Below, in pieces: positions 1 to 8,603 of a stretch of 64,000 nt of DNA (its first letter is position 1; each line of letters begins with the position of its first letter). A program made the translations under genes and the position numbers. The notes below the pieces were generated by a model. The model did not search any database. It was given only the letters and a program-made list of their open reading frames with translations, and had not been told where the DNA came from. Origin of the DNA: JASHPR01 sp963842355 (GTDB lineage Bacteria; Actinomycetota; Actinomycetes; Streptosporangiales; Streptosporangiaceae); contig CAWJGC010000011.1 of assembly GCA_963842355.1 (NCBI GenBank), positions 434,001-498,000 on the forward strand, given 5' to 3'.

Positions 1-534
1 GCGGTCCTCCTCACGTCCGCGCAGGCTCGGCACGATGCAGAACGTGCAGGTGTTGTTGCACCCGACCGAGATGGCCACCCAGGCGGAGTAGGCGGACTCG
101 CGGCGGGCGGGCAGCACCGACGGGAAGCGCTCCAGCGACTCCAGGAACTCCGCCTGCGCCTGCTGCTGCACCCGGGCCCGCTCCAGCAGCGCGGGCAGCG
201 AGCCGATGTTGTGCGTGCCGAACACCACGTCCACCCAGGGCGCCCGGCTGGTGATCAACGTCTGGTCCTTCTGCGCCAGGCAGCCCCCCACGGCGATCTG
301 CATGCCCGGATGGGCGTTCTTGACCGGAAGCAACTGGCCCAGGTTTCCGTACAGGCGGTTGTCGGCGTTCTCGCGGACCGCGCAGGTGTTGAAGACGACG
401 ACGTCGGGGGTAGTGCCCGCGGCCGCGCGCCGGTATCCGGCCTGCTCCAGCAGGCCGGCCAGGCGTTCGGAGTCGTGCATGTTCATCTGGCACCCGTACG
501 TGCGGATCTCGAAGGTCGATGATCGTCCTGGCAT
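1..534 (-). CDS. miaB: tRNA-2-methylthio-N6-dimethylallyladenosine synthase MiaB, 5' part only
   Basis: Partial: 178 codons from the ATG at 534 down to the window edge, still open. The protein starts MPGRSSTFEIRTYGCQMN and shows the methylthiotransferase N-terminal signature (TYGCQMN, FNTCAVRENA, GGCLAQKD), which supplies the auxiliary 4Fe-4S cysteines. Near the edge comes ISVGCNNTCTFCIVPSLRGRE, the radical-SAM CxxxCxxC motif. The family adds a methylthio group to i6A37 of tRNAs reading U-initial codons, in the cytosol. The C-terminal TRAM domain would lie outside the window. It diverges from the S9 peptidase gene across about 350 bp. A second methylthiotransferase, rimO, lies at 25-26.6 kb; the EVRENA/YGCQMN-type sequence here fits MiaB, not RimO. 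Confidence 0.93.
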   Translation of the reverse strand, partial: MPGRSSTFEIRTYGCQMNMHDSERLAGLLEQAGYRRAAAGTTPDVVVFNTCAVRENADNRLYGNLGQLLPVKNAHPGMQIAVGGCLAQKDQTLITSRAPWVDVVFGTHNIGSLPALLERARVQQQAQAEFLESLERFPSVLPARRESAYSAWVAISVGCNNTCTFCIVPSLRGREEDR

Positions 535-650
535 GGTGCTGCCTTCTGCGGGAGCCGATAGTGCCACGGAGCCGGTACAGGCCTGTCCCGTAAAACCTAG
601 TCGCTCGTTCAAGCCCGGGACGCCGCAGGCAGGACAGACCGGCGCGCCCC

Positions 651-735
651 CGGCCCGCCAGCGCCCCCGGCCCGCCAGCACGCCCGGCCCGCCAGCACGC
701 CCGGCCCGCCAGCACGCCCGGCCCGCCAGCACGCC
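651..735. repeat. 17-bp tandem repeat, five copies
   Basis: Five head-to-tail copies of CGGCCCGCCAGCACGCC; the first copy is imperfect. They lie in the 349-bp gap between divergent miaB (start 534) and the S9 peptidase gene (start 884). The rest of the gap shows no gene. The array is open as a reading frame (Pro/Ala/Arg-rich) but this is low-complexity sequence and not a credible N-terminal extension of the peptidase. Confidence 0.85.
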
Positions 736-883
736 CGGCGCGGCTGGGTTACTTCCGGGTAGCCCGCGGCCGGAGGCGGGAAAAGCGTCCGGGCTGACGG
801 AGATCGATAACGTTTCCTCGTCGGCGGTGCCCTTGTCCGGAATCTCCGGGGGGCGGACCAGCGCGGTGGTGCACGATATCCCT

Positions 884-3040
884 ATGACAAACAGGGCGGG
901 CGCGGCACAGGGCGCGGGCGGAGCGAAGAACGGGGCGGAAACTACTGGCGACGGGACCGGCACGGCGGCCCCGGTCCCCGCGATCCCGTTCGGCGCCTGG
1001 CCGTCCCCGATCACGGCAGCCGACGTGGCCCGGAGCCGGCTGCGGCTCGCCTACCCCATGGTGATCGGCGGCGAGGTGTGGTGGCAGGAAACGCGGCCGG
1101 AGGAAGGCGGCCGCGTCACCGTGGTCCATCGCAGCGCCGGCGGCAAGCTGACCGGCCTGCTCCCCGCCCCGTGGAACGCCCGCTCCCGCGTGCACGAGTA
1201 CGGCGGCCTGTCCTACCTGCCGGTCCCCCGGGCCGCCGCGCGGTCCGGCGCGGCGGGCGGCCGGGCCCTGCGGGGCTACCAGATCGCGTTCGCGAACTAC
1301 GCCGACCAGCGGCTCTACCTGGCCGGACCGGAAGTCGCCGAGGGCAAGGAGGCGCCGCGCCCGATCACCCCGGCCCCGGCCGGCCCCGACACCGGCTCCG
1401 ACGCGGAGGACCCGGGCCAGGCCGCGTGGCGCTACGCCGACTTCGTGCTGTCGCCCGACGGCCGCGAGATCTGGTGCGTCCGGGAAGCGCACTCCGGTGG
1501 CAAGGTCACCCGGGCGATCGTGGCGGTCCCGCTCGACGGCTCGGCCGCCGACGACCCGTCGGCGGTCAGGGAACTGGTCACCGGCTCCGACTTCTTCGCG
1601 TTCCCGACGCCGTCGCCCGACGGCAAGCGCCTGGCCTGGATCAGCTGGAATCATCCGCACATGCCGTGGGACGGTACCGAGCTGCGGGTCGCCCCGATCA
1701 CGAACGGAGGGCAGGGAGGGAACGGAACTGTCGGCCACGGCCGGCTGGTCAAGGGCGGCCTGCGCGAGTCCGTGCTCGCCCCGGCCTGGCGGGATGACAC
1801 CAGCCTGTACGTGGCGACCGACTGGACCGGCTGGTGGAACATCTACCAGGTCGGGCTGGCCGGCGAGCCGCCACAGGCGCTTTACCCGGCCGAGGAGGAG
1901 TTCGCCGGCCCGCTGTGGCAGCTCGGCGGCCGGCCCTTCGCCGTGCTCGGCGACGGGCGGCTCGCGGTCACCCACGGTCACGGCGGCGCGCGGCTCGGGC
2001 TGCTGGACCCGGAGACCTCCGAGCTGACCGATCTCGACCTGCCCCTAGGCGAGTTCGGGCCGGCGCTGTCCGCCGACGCGGCGGTGATCGTCGGCCTGGC
2101 GGGCGGGCCGGCGCAGCCCCTGTCGGTAGTCCGGGTCGACGCGGCCACGTCCCGGCTGGAGGTGCTGCGCCGCGAACTCGACGACGTCCCCGACGAGGCC
2201 TATCTCCCGGTTCCGCGCCATGTGGAGGTGGAAGGACGCTACGGCCGGGTGGTGCACGCGCTGGTGTACGAGCCGTCGAACCCGGACGCGGCCGGCCCGG
2301 CGGGCGCGCGGCCGCCGTACGTGGTCTGGGCGCACAGCGGACCCACGGCGCACACGGTCGGCCTGCTCGACCTCGAGAAGGCGTACTTCACCAGCCGCGG
2401 GATCGGGATCATCGACGTCAACTACGGCGGCTCCACCGGCTACGGCCGCCTCTACCGGGAGCGGCTGCGGCGTCAGTGGGGGGTGGTCGACGTCGAGGAC
2501 GTCATGGCGGCGGCGCGCTCCCTGGCCGAGGCGGGCGTGGCCGACCCCGCCCGGCTGGCCATCCGCGGCGGCTCGGCCGGCGGCTGGACCGCGCTGGCCT
2601 CGGTGACCACGGGAGCCGTCGGCGGCGGCGTCTTCAGCGCCGCGACCTCCTATTACGGCGTCTGCGACCTGGCCGGCCTGGTCGCGCACACGCACGACTT
2701 CGAGTCGCGCTACCTGGACGGGCTGATCGGGCCGCTGCCCGGGTTCGAGGTCGTGTACGCCGAGCGCGCCCCGCTCGGGCACGTCACCGACGCCACCCCC
2801 CCGATCCTGCTGCTGCAGGGGCAGGACGACCCGGTCGTCCCGCCGGAACAGTCCGAGAGCATCGCCAGCGATCTCGCCTCGCACGGCATCCGCCATGCCT
2901 ACATCGCGTTCGAGGGCGAGTCGCACGGCTTCAGGAAGGCGGAGTCGATCATGGCCTCGCTGGAGGCCGAGCTATCGTTCTACGGCCAGATCCTCGGGTT
3001 CACGCCGCCCGGCATCCCGGTGGTCAAGCTGACGGACTAG
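884..3040 (+). CDS. S9 family prolyl oligopeptidase-type peptidase
   Basis: 718 aa. Serine hydrolase of the dipeptidyl aminopeptidase/acylaminoacyl-peptidase group, which trims short peptides in the cytosol. The N-terminal ~450 residues look like the beta-propeller that gates the active site (repeated blade motifs such as SPDGREIWCVREA and SPDGKRLAWISW). The C-terminal alpha/beta-hydrolase domain has the triad: Ser564 in GGSAGGW, Asp649 in DDPVVP and His681 in GESHGF. No signal peptide is visible. The frame is open back to about 206, but that upstream part is low-complexity repeat sequence, so I choose ATG 884 (MTNRAGAAQGAG), just before the conserved part; no strong ribosome binding site marks it. 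Its stop shares bases with the stop of convergent rny. Confidence 0.85.
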   Translation: MTNRAGAAQGAGGAKNGAETTGDGTGTAAPVPAIPFGAWPSPITAADVARSRLRLAYPMVIGGEVWWQETRPEEGGRVTVVHRSAGGKLTGLLPAPWNARSRVHEYGGLSYLPVPRAAARSGAAGGRALRGYQIAFANYADQRLYLAGPEVAEGKEAPRPITPAPAGPDTGSDAEDPGQAAWRYADFVLSPDGREIWCVREAHSGGKVTRAIVAVPLDGSAADDPSAVRELVTGSDFFAFPTPSPDGKRLAWISWNHPHMPWDGTELRVAPITNGGQGGNGTVGHGRLVKGGLRESVLAPAWRDDTSLYVATDWTGWWNIYQVGLAGEPPQALYPAEEEFAGPLWQLGGRPFAVLGDGRLAVTHGHGGARLGLLDPETSELTDLDLPLGEFGPALSADAAVIVGLAGGPAQPLSVVRVDAATSRLEVLRRELDDVPDEAYLPVPRHVEVEGRYGRVVHALVYEPSNPDAAGPAGARPPYVVWAHSGPTAHTVGLLDLEKAYFTSRGIGIIDVNYGGSTGYGRLYRERLRRQWGVVDVEDVMAAARSLAEAGVADPARLAIRGGSAGGWTALASVTTGAVGGGVFSAATSYYGVCDLAGLVAHTHDFESRYLDGLIGPLPGFEVVYAERAPLGHVTDATPPILLLQGQDDPVVPPEQSESIASDLASHGIRHAYIAFEGESHGFRKAESIMASLEAELSFYGQILGFTPPGIPVVKLTD

Positions 3041-4689
3041 CGGGCGAACTCGATGGCCCGCGACTCCCTGACCACGGTGACCCGGATCTGGCCCGGGTAG
3101 GTCAGCTCGTCCTCGACCTGCTTGGCCACGTCCCTGGCGATGACCTGTGCCTGGATGTCGTCGATGTCGGACGGCTTGACCATGACCCGGATCTCGCGGC
3201 CGGCCTGCATCGCGAAGACCTTCTCGACGCCGTCCTGGGCCAGCGCGATCTGCTCCAGGCGCTCCAGCCGCTTGATGTACGCCTCGAGCGACTCCCGGCG
3301 CGCCCCCGGGCGGCCGCCGCTGATCGCGTCAGCGGCCTGGGTCAGCACCGCCTCGACCGTGCGCACCTCTACCTCGTTGTGGTGGGCCTCGATGGCGTGC
3401 ACGACGTCCTCGGGCTCGCCGTACCGGCGGGCGATCTCCGCTCCGATCAGCGCGTGGCTGCCCTGGACCTCATGGGTCAGCGCCTTGCCTATGTCGTGCA
3501 GGACCGTGCAGCGCTTCATCAGCACAGGGTCCATGCCGAGCTCGCTGGCCATCATCCCGGCGATGTGGGCCGATTCGACCAGGTGCTTGAGCACGTTCTG
3601 GCCGTACGAGGTGCGGTAGCGGAGCCGGCCGAGCAGGTTGGTGAGCTCGGGGTGCAGATCGGTGATGGCCAGGTCCACCAGCGCGTCCTCGCCGGCCTTG
3701 ACGCATAGCTGCTCGATCTCCGCCTTACTCCGCTCGTAGGCCTCCTCGATGCGCTGCGGGTGGATCCGGCCGTCGAGGACCAGCCGCTCCAGGGTCAGCC
3801 TGCCCACCTCCCGGCGTACCGGGTCGAAGCAGGACAGCAGCACCGCCTCCGGGGTGTCGTCGATGATCAGGTTGACGCCGGTGACCGTCTCGAACGCCCG
3901 GATGTTGCGGCCCTCGCGGCCGATGATCCGGCCCTTCATCTCGTCGCCCGGCAGATGCAGCACGGAGACGACGGACTCGCTGGTCTGCTCGCTCGCGACC
4001 CGCTGGATGGCCAGGGTCACGATCCGGCGAGCGCGCTCCTGGCCGTCGCTGCGCGCCTCGTTCTCGATGTCCCTGACGATCAGCGCGGCCTCGCGCTTCG
4101 CCTGGTTCTCGATGCCGGCCACGAGTTCCGTCTTCGCCTGGTCAGCGGTCAGGCCGGCCAGGCGCTCCAGCACGTCGCGGCGCTCCTCGTCGAGCCGGTC
4201 GAGTTCCTTGCCCCGCGCGTCGAGATCCTGCTTGATACGATCCAGGTCCGCCGATCGCTGGTCGACCCGGCGGGCCTCCTCGTCGACCCGCTGCTCCCGC
4301 TCGGCCAGGCGGGTCTCCCTGCGTTCCAGGTCTCCGCGAAGCTGCCTGACCTCGTCCTTGACGGCCCGGATCTCGTCCTCGACCTCGCGGCGGCCCTGGG
4401 CGACCTGCTCGGCCGCTGCCTCGGCCTTCCGGACGATGGCGGCCGCGGCGGACTCGGCCCGCGCGCGCACCTGCTCGGCCTGGCGTGCCGCCTCCTCCAA
4501 CTGAAGTGGCGTGGCCGCGCCGGATGGCTGACGGGTGTCCTCGCCCGTGCCGCTCACCGCGGTCCCGCTGGAGGTGGGGGCCACGATCCGGCCGGGGGAT
4601 CTGCGAATGACGTAGACCAGCGCAAACAAGGCCGCAACCAGCGCGAACGCCAGCACGATCGCCAAGATGAGCCCGATCCCGTTACTCAC
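3037..4689 (-). CDS. rny: Ribonuclease Y
   Basis: 550 aa, usual family length. Membrane-anchored endoribonuclease that starts mRNA turnover. Residues ~5-29 form one transmembrane segment (LILAIVLAFALVAALFALVYVI); ~60-200 is a long charged coiled coil; a KH RNA-binding domain follows with GRIIGREG at 253-260; the metal-dependent HD phosphohydrolase domain has the HD pair at 398-399 (VLHDIGKALTHE). The C-terminus ends RESRAIEFAR. Position between miaB and recX-recA is the usual actinobacterial arrangement. The 3' end overlaps the peptidase stop by four bases. This genome segment also encodes RNase J (36.6-38.9 kb). Confidence 0.93.
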   Translation of the reverse strand: MSNGIGLILAIVLAFALVAALFALVYVIRRSPGRIVAPTSSGTAVSGTGEDTRQPSGAATPLQLEEAARQAEQVRARAESAAAAIVRKAEAAAEQVAQGRREVEDEIRAVKDEVRQLRGDLERRETRLAEREQRVDEEARRVDQRSADLDRIKQDLDARGKELDRLDEERRDVLERLAGLTADQAKTELVAGIENQAKREAALIVRDIENEARSDGQERARRIVTLAIQRVASEQTSESVVSVLHLPGDEMKGRIIGREGRNIRAFETVTGVNLIIDDTPEAVLLSCFDPVRREVGRLTLERLVLDGRIHPQRIEEAYERSKAEIEQLCVKAGEDALVDLAITDLHPELTNLLGRLRYRTSYGQNVLKHLVESAHIAGMMASELGMDPVLMKRCTVLHDIGKALTHEVQGSHALIGAEIARRYGEPEDVVHAIEAHHNEVEVRTVEAVLTQAADAISGGRPGARRESLEAYIKRLERLEQIALAQDGVEKVFAMQAGREIRVMVKPSDIDDIQAQVIARDVAKQVEDELTYPGQIRVTVVRESRAIEFAR

Positions 4690-5320
4690 GGTCCACCCCT
4701 CCCGCTCACGAGCCTGTCTGTTACCGGCGGTCCGGTAGCAGGAACCTGCTGTTCAGCGAGGGGTTACCGCGCGCTGGCGCTGCCCGCCGTCCGGTGAGAC
4801 GGGCCGTGCTTCCGGCCGGGCTGACACACCGCACGAGACGGATAACGTCCGCGCGGCCGGTTTCCGACGCCGCCCGGCCGTCGCCCGGCCGCTCGGTGCT
4901 GACAGTACGAGTCCGCCAGTCCCGACGCCGCCGGTCCCGTTTCCGGCACCAGCCGCGTAAGCGCCCAGTGGCGGACCGGGCTCGGGTCCGATCGGCTCAG
5001 CCCGGTGCTAATCCTCCTGCCTGTCGATGCCGGAACCAGCCAGGCCCTGACCCGGCCCAGGCTGAGGCCGGCCGCTGCCGGCCAGCCATGCCGAACGCTC
5101 ACAGCCACCAGGCGAAACAGGCTCACTACACTGCTCCCGCGCCACCCGGTGCTCGTATCCAGTCTCGGTCATCTCGGTCGATCCGCCCTACGCGGAGTAA
5201 AACCCTCGCTGCCGTGAGGCTAAGCGCAGATAACGATTTGGGCAAGCACGGCGTTAGATGATCTTGGCCGGGAGGCCCCGCCATCAGGGAGACGAGGGTT
5301 CTCGGCCGACGCTCCGGGGA
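4690..5320. other. Intergenic region, rny to recX (631 bp)
   Basis: No convincing gene on either strand: open frames here are Arg/Pro/Ser-rich and lack recognisable motifs. A less GC-rich patch at about 5105-5260 is the likeliest place for the rny promoter (minus strand), but I cannot assign -10/-35 boxes with confidence. Confidence 0.5.
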
Positions 5321-6115
5321 TCAGGGTCCCGGCCGCTCCCAGCCGGGCTCTTCCTCGGACGGCTCGTCTCCCGGGTCGCTGAGGTCGAGCCCGGCCGCGG
5401 CCAGGTCCAGGCCCTCCTGCTCCATGGCTTCGCGGACCAGCCGGTAGGCGAGGGCCTGTGAGTACCCCTTCCGGGCCAGTACGCCGATCAGCCGCCGGAC
5501 GCGCGCCGGCGCCGGCTGGCCCCGGGTGGCTGCCAGCCGGCGCGCCACCAGGTTCCGCGCGGTGGCGATCTCCTGCTCGGGGTCGAGCGCGTCGACCGCG
5601 GCCTCGATGTCGTCGGCGGGCACGCCCTTGTGCCGAAGCTCGGCCGCGAGCGCGCGGCCGGACAGCCCGCGGCCGTGATGCCGGGATTCCACCCAGGCGT
5701 TCGCGAACATGGCGTCATCGATGAGCTTCACCTCGGCGAACCGTCCGAGTACCGCCGCGGCGACATCCTCGGGCACACCCCGGCGCCGCAGCGCCCCGGC
5801 CAGCTCCGCCCGGGTCTTCGGGGCGGCCGCCAGCATCCGCAGGCAGATCTGCCGCGCGGCCGCCTCCGGATTGGCGGCCGACCCGCCGGCCTCGCCCGAC
5901 CCGGCCGACGCCCACGCGCTGCCGCCGCCCGGCCGGCCGGCGCTGTTCGTCTCGCCGGAGCTATCCGCCGCGGCAGAGCCGTCAGCTCCGCGGACGGCAC
6001 CCACCCCGCCAGCAGCGCTGGCAGGGCCAGCGGGGTTGCCTGGTGCCCGGCGGCGGCCCGTCCCGACGTGCGACGGCTCACCGGATCGCCGGACCTGCGC
6101 CCGTCTAGCTGCCAC
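5321..6115 (-). CDS. recX: Recombination regulatory protein RecX
   Basis: 264 aa. RecX binds inside RecA filaments and limits RecA activity. The conserved part starts near residue 85 (AARQICLRMLAAAPKTRAELAGALRRRGVPEDVAAAVLGRFAEVKLIDDAMFANAWV) and contains the three tandem three-helix repeats of the family (second repeat GRGLSGRALAAELRHKGVP, third RVRRLIGVLARKGYSQALAYRLVREAM). The first ~80 residues are a Gly/Ala/Ser-rich extension, common in actinomycetes. The start lies inside the 3' end of recA (11-bp overlap), so the two are translationally coupled and should share recA's damage-inducible transcription. Confidence 0.93.
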   Translation of the reverse strand: MAARRAQVRRSGEPSHVGTGRRRAPGNPAGPASAAGGVGAVRGADGSAAADSSGETNSAGRPGGGSAWASAGSGEAGGSAANPEAAARQICLRMLAAAPKTRAELAGALRRRGVPEDVAAAVLGRFAEVKLIDDAMFANAWVESRHHGRGLSGRALAAELRHKGVPADDIEAAVDALDPEQEIATARNLVARRLAATRGQPAPARVRRLIGVLARKGYSQALAYRLVREAMEQEGLDLAAAGLDLSDPGDEPSEEEPGWERPGP

Positions 6116-8333
6116 CGCCGGGAACCACCTTCAGTCCGGCACCGGTGCTCGGACCTCCTCCGGCACCCGCGCCTTTCCCGGCGCCGGGACCGGCCCCCGG
6201 GCCGGGCGCCTCCGCATCGAGGCGTGCGCCGACGCCGAGCTTCTCCTTGATCTTCTTCTCGATCTCGTTGGCGAGGTCCGGGTTGCTGCGCAAGAAGTTC
6301 CTGGCGTTCTCCTTGCCCTGGCCGAGCTGGTCGCCCTCGTAGGTGTACCAGGCGCCGGACTTGCGGACGACCGACTGCTCCACGCCCAGATCGATCAGGC
6401 TGCCTTCCCGGCTGATCCCCACGCCATACAGAATGTCGAATTCCGCGGTTTTGAAAGGCGGGCTGCACTTATTCTTTACTACTTTAACGCGGGTGCGATT
6501 ACCCACGGCATCCGTTCCATCTTTCAGCGTCTCAATGCGTCGGATATCCAGCCGTATTGACGCATAGAACTTCAGTGCCTTCCCGCCCGTGGTCGTCTCC
6601 GGGCTGTTGTGGACCATGACCCCGTCCACGAAGTAGTTGTGGTGGCCCTCTACCTCGATGTCGAACCTGTTCATCGAGCGCGTGGGCGGCTTGACGTGGA
6701 CGTCCAAGACCTTCGCGGGCACCAACTGCTGCTCGGGGGCCGCGAACTGAACCTGAACGTCGAACCGCCCACGGAAGCGTGGAAGCAGCTTGTACTCCAT
6801 GGACGGGTGGACAAACGGAGCCACCAGCTTCTGGAACTTCTCCGATGCCGACGTGGTGAACTGGAGGAACGAATTCTGCGCTGCCCCCACGGCGCGGAGC
6901 TTGACGTCCAGCCCGTAGGTATCGCGCAGGTACTGTACGAGCCGCGCGCGTGAACCGGGACTCATCGCCTCGACGCAGGTCTCGATCCGGCCGGTCCCGC
7001 CCTGTGTTCGCTCCTGAACGCCCTTCGATCGAACGGCGAAGCAGCCGTCGTCCATGTACCAGACGGCCAAGGCGAGCGGGGTGAGCTCCTTCAGGTAGTC
7101 CCAGCTCAGATGCTTCTTGCCGTCGCCGAAGTAGACCGCCTCGTGCACCTCCGCCAGTTCCGGCAGGGGGGTGAAGTCGGCGAAGACCGCGCCCTTGGCG
7201 TTCGAGGTCCGCGAGCATTCGATGTTGCCGAGCAGCGAGACCTTCCAGTCCAGGTACGCAGCCTGCTTGGCGCCATGACCCAGGCGGAACCGGGTTCCTG
7301 AACGGCCACGAGTATTCGGCGATAGGTTCCCGTCGCCCATGAGCGAGCCGAGGATCACCTGCATCTGCTGGTCGCTCAGCCGCTTGGGCTCCATGACCAC
7401 AACCCGGTCGCCGACGGCTAGCTCGCCGGCGGGGCGCCACCCGCCAGGCGTCTGGACCAGGTGATTCTCGGTCGCCGCGAACTGTGCCCTGCCATTTCCG
7501 TCCGACTTCGCGACGGTGAACTGAAGAAATTGCTCGGCATGCCCGTTGTTGAACCAGCTTACGATCCGGCGAGGAACGACACGGCAGGCCTCAGGGTCAT
7601 AAGAAAGGACTTCGACATCCAATCGCTGATTGACGATCTTTCCTATCTTTTCCTGCGTGCCATCAGCGAGAGTAACTCTCGTCCCATATGACATGCATCC
7701 GAACATCACACCTATCTTTTCCCGCAATTGGTTGATAAAGATTGCGGTGGTCTTTGTCTGGTTGAGCGCGCCAGCGAGCTTGCGGAGGGCCTGAGACATG
7801 AGGCGGGCCTGGAGACCGACGTGGCTGTCCCCCATCTCGCCCTCGATCTCGGCTCGCGGCACGAGCGCGGCCACCGAGTCGATGACCACGACATCGACGG
7901 CCCCAGACCGGACGAGCATGTCGGCGATCTCTAGGGCCTGCTCGCCAGTGTCCGGCTGTGATACCAGGAGCGCGTCGGTGTCGACGCCGAGCTTCTTGGC
8001 GTACTCCGGGTCAAGTGCGTGCTCGGCGTCGATGAACGCGGCGATCCCGCCCGCCTTCTGCGCGTTCGCTACTGCATGGAGAGCCAGGGACGTTTTCCCG
8101 CTACTCTCCGGTCCGTATATTTCGACGATCCGGCCACGGGGCAGGCCGCCGATGCCGAGCGCCACGTCGAGCGCGATGGACCCGGTCGGGATCACCTCCA
8201 CCGGGGCGCGGGTGTCGTCGCCGAGCCGCATGACCGCGCCCCTGCCGAACTGCCGCTCGATCTGGGCGAGTGCGGTCTCCAGGGACTTCTCCCTGTCGCC
8301 GCCCTTGCTGCCCGCCCTGTCGTTCGGTGCCAT
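6105..8333 (-). CDS. recA: RecA recombinase precursor containing an intein
   Basis: 742-codon precursor; the spliced RecA would be 378 aa. RecA coats single-stranded DNA, drives strand exchange and triggers LexA self-cleavage. Visible: Walker A GPESSGKTS (~74-82), VVVIDSVAALVP Walker B region, NQLREKIGVMFG (ends residue 212), then after the intein SPETTTGGKALKFYAS and the L2-side KNKCSPPFKTAEFDILYG. The start at 8333 (MAPNDRAGSKGGDREK) gives a normal RecA N-terminus; the upstream in-frame extension is low-complexity and lies over the promoters. Codons next to the intein (about 6417-6600 and 7700-7770) are much richer in A/T than the rest of the gene. Coupled to recX downstream. Confidence 0.96.
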   Translation of the reverse strand: MAPNDRAGSKGGDREKSLETALAQIERQFGRGAVMRLGDDTRAPVEVIPTGSIALDVALGIGGLPRGRIVEIYGPESSGKTSLALHAVANAQKAGGIAAFIDAEHALDPEYAKKLGVDTDALLVSQPDTGEQALEIADMLVRSGAVDVVVIDSVAALVPRAEIEGEMGDSHVGLQARLMSQALRKLAGALNQTKTTAIFINQLREKIGVMFGCMSYGTRVTLADGTQEKIGKIVNQRLDVEVLSYDPEACRVVPRRIVSWFNNGHAEQFLQFTVAKSDGNGRAQFAATENHLVQTPGGWRPAGELAVGDRVVVMEPKRLSDQQMQVILGSLMGDGNLSPNTRGRSGTRFRLGHGAKQAAYLDWKVSLLGNIECSRTSNAKGAVFADFTPLPELAEVHEAVYFGDGKKHLSWDYLKELTPLALAVWYMDDGCFAVRSKGVQERTQGGTGRIETCVEAMSPGSRARLVQYLRDTYGLDVKLRAVGAAQNSFLQFTTSASEKFQKLVAPFVHPSMEYKLLPRFRGRFDVQVQFAAPEQQLVPAKVLDVHVKPPTRSMNRFDIEVEGHHNYFVDGVMVHNSPETTTGGKALKFYASIRLDIRRIETLKDGTDAVGNRTRVKVVKNKCSPPFKTAEFDILYGVGISREGSLIDLGVEQSVVRKSGAWYTYEGDQLGQGKENARNFLRSNPDLANEIEKKIKEKLGVGARLDAEAPGPGAGPGAGKGAGAGGGPSTGAGLKVVPGGGS
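6606..7697 (-). mobile_element. RecA intein with LAGLIDADG homing endonuclease
   Basis: 364 aa inserted between VMFG (RecA residue 212) and SPETTTGG. It begins with Cys (CMSYGTRVTLADG) and ends VMVHN, followed by extein Ser +1: a class 1 intein with Cys1, a block B THL-type His (ENHLVQTP), the penultimate His-Asn and Ser+1. The central endonuclease has the two LAGLIDADG-type helices (ILGSLMGDGNLS and LAVWYMDDGCF). Insertion site and sequence closely recall the Mycobacterium leprae RecA intein, not the M. tuberculosis one, whose site lies further on at KNK/CSPPF. All splicing residues are present, so it should be active; an intact endonuclease suggests recent mobility. Confidence 0.95.
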
Positions 8334-8433
8334 GTGAACTCCCGTGGGGATCAGGGGCTTTCCGCCCGGCCGTGCGCCAGGCTGCCGTGTGATTCGGGTT
8401 AACTGCTGGACCATGTCCCGCGCTGTCGGCCCG

Positions 8434-8456
8434 ACGTTACGCGCCGCCACCGACAA
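8434..8456 (-). promoter_or_regulatory. PafBC-type DNA damage promoter of recA
   Basis: On the minus strand the sequence reads TTGTCGGTG (8448-8456), an 8-base spacer, then TAACGT (8434-8439). This matches the actinobacterial RecA-NDp motif (TTGTCRGTG-N8-TAnnnT) recognised by the WYL-domain activator PafBC, which controls LexA-independent damage induction. It lies about 100 bp upstream of the recA start. Confidence 0.8.
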
Positions 8457-8523
8457 TTTCCGGGATGCTGTGGCTACGTCGCCCGGCGTGCCGACGCGGG
8501 TCAACTCATGAGGCCACTCTAGA

Positions 8524-8537
8524 CGAACAGCTGTTCG
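8524..8537. promoter_or_regulatory. LexA (SOS) box upstream of recA
   Basis: CGAACAGCTGTTCG, a perfect palindrome matching the Gram-positive SOS box CGAAC-N4-GTTCG. It is 190 bp upstream of the recA start codon, so recA appears to have the double control (LexA plus PafBC) known from mycobacteria. Confidence 0.88.
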
Positions 8538-8603
8538 ATCATGAAGACAACACGCCGACACGGTCGAAATCACGCCACCACGACGCCAAACAGGCCGCGG
8601 GCC

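Noticed and set aside
206..883. N-terminal extension of the S9 peptidase (226 extra residues)
   Set aside because: It is antisense to the N-terminal part of miaB and crosses the 17-bp repeat; no domain, no ribosome binding site. ATG 884 gives a normal protein.
749..1981. Long minus-strand open frame antisense to the S9 peptidase
   Set aside because: A high-GC shadow: composition rich in Arg, Gly, Val and His with no motif, and fully covered by a well supported gene.
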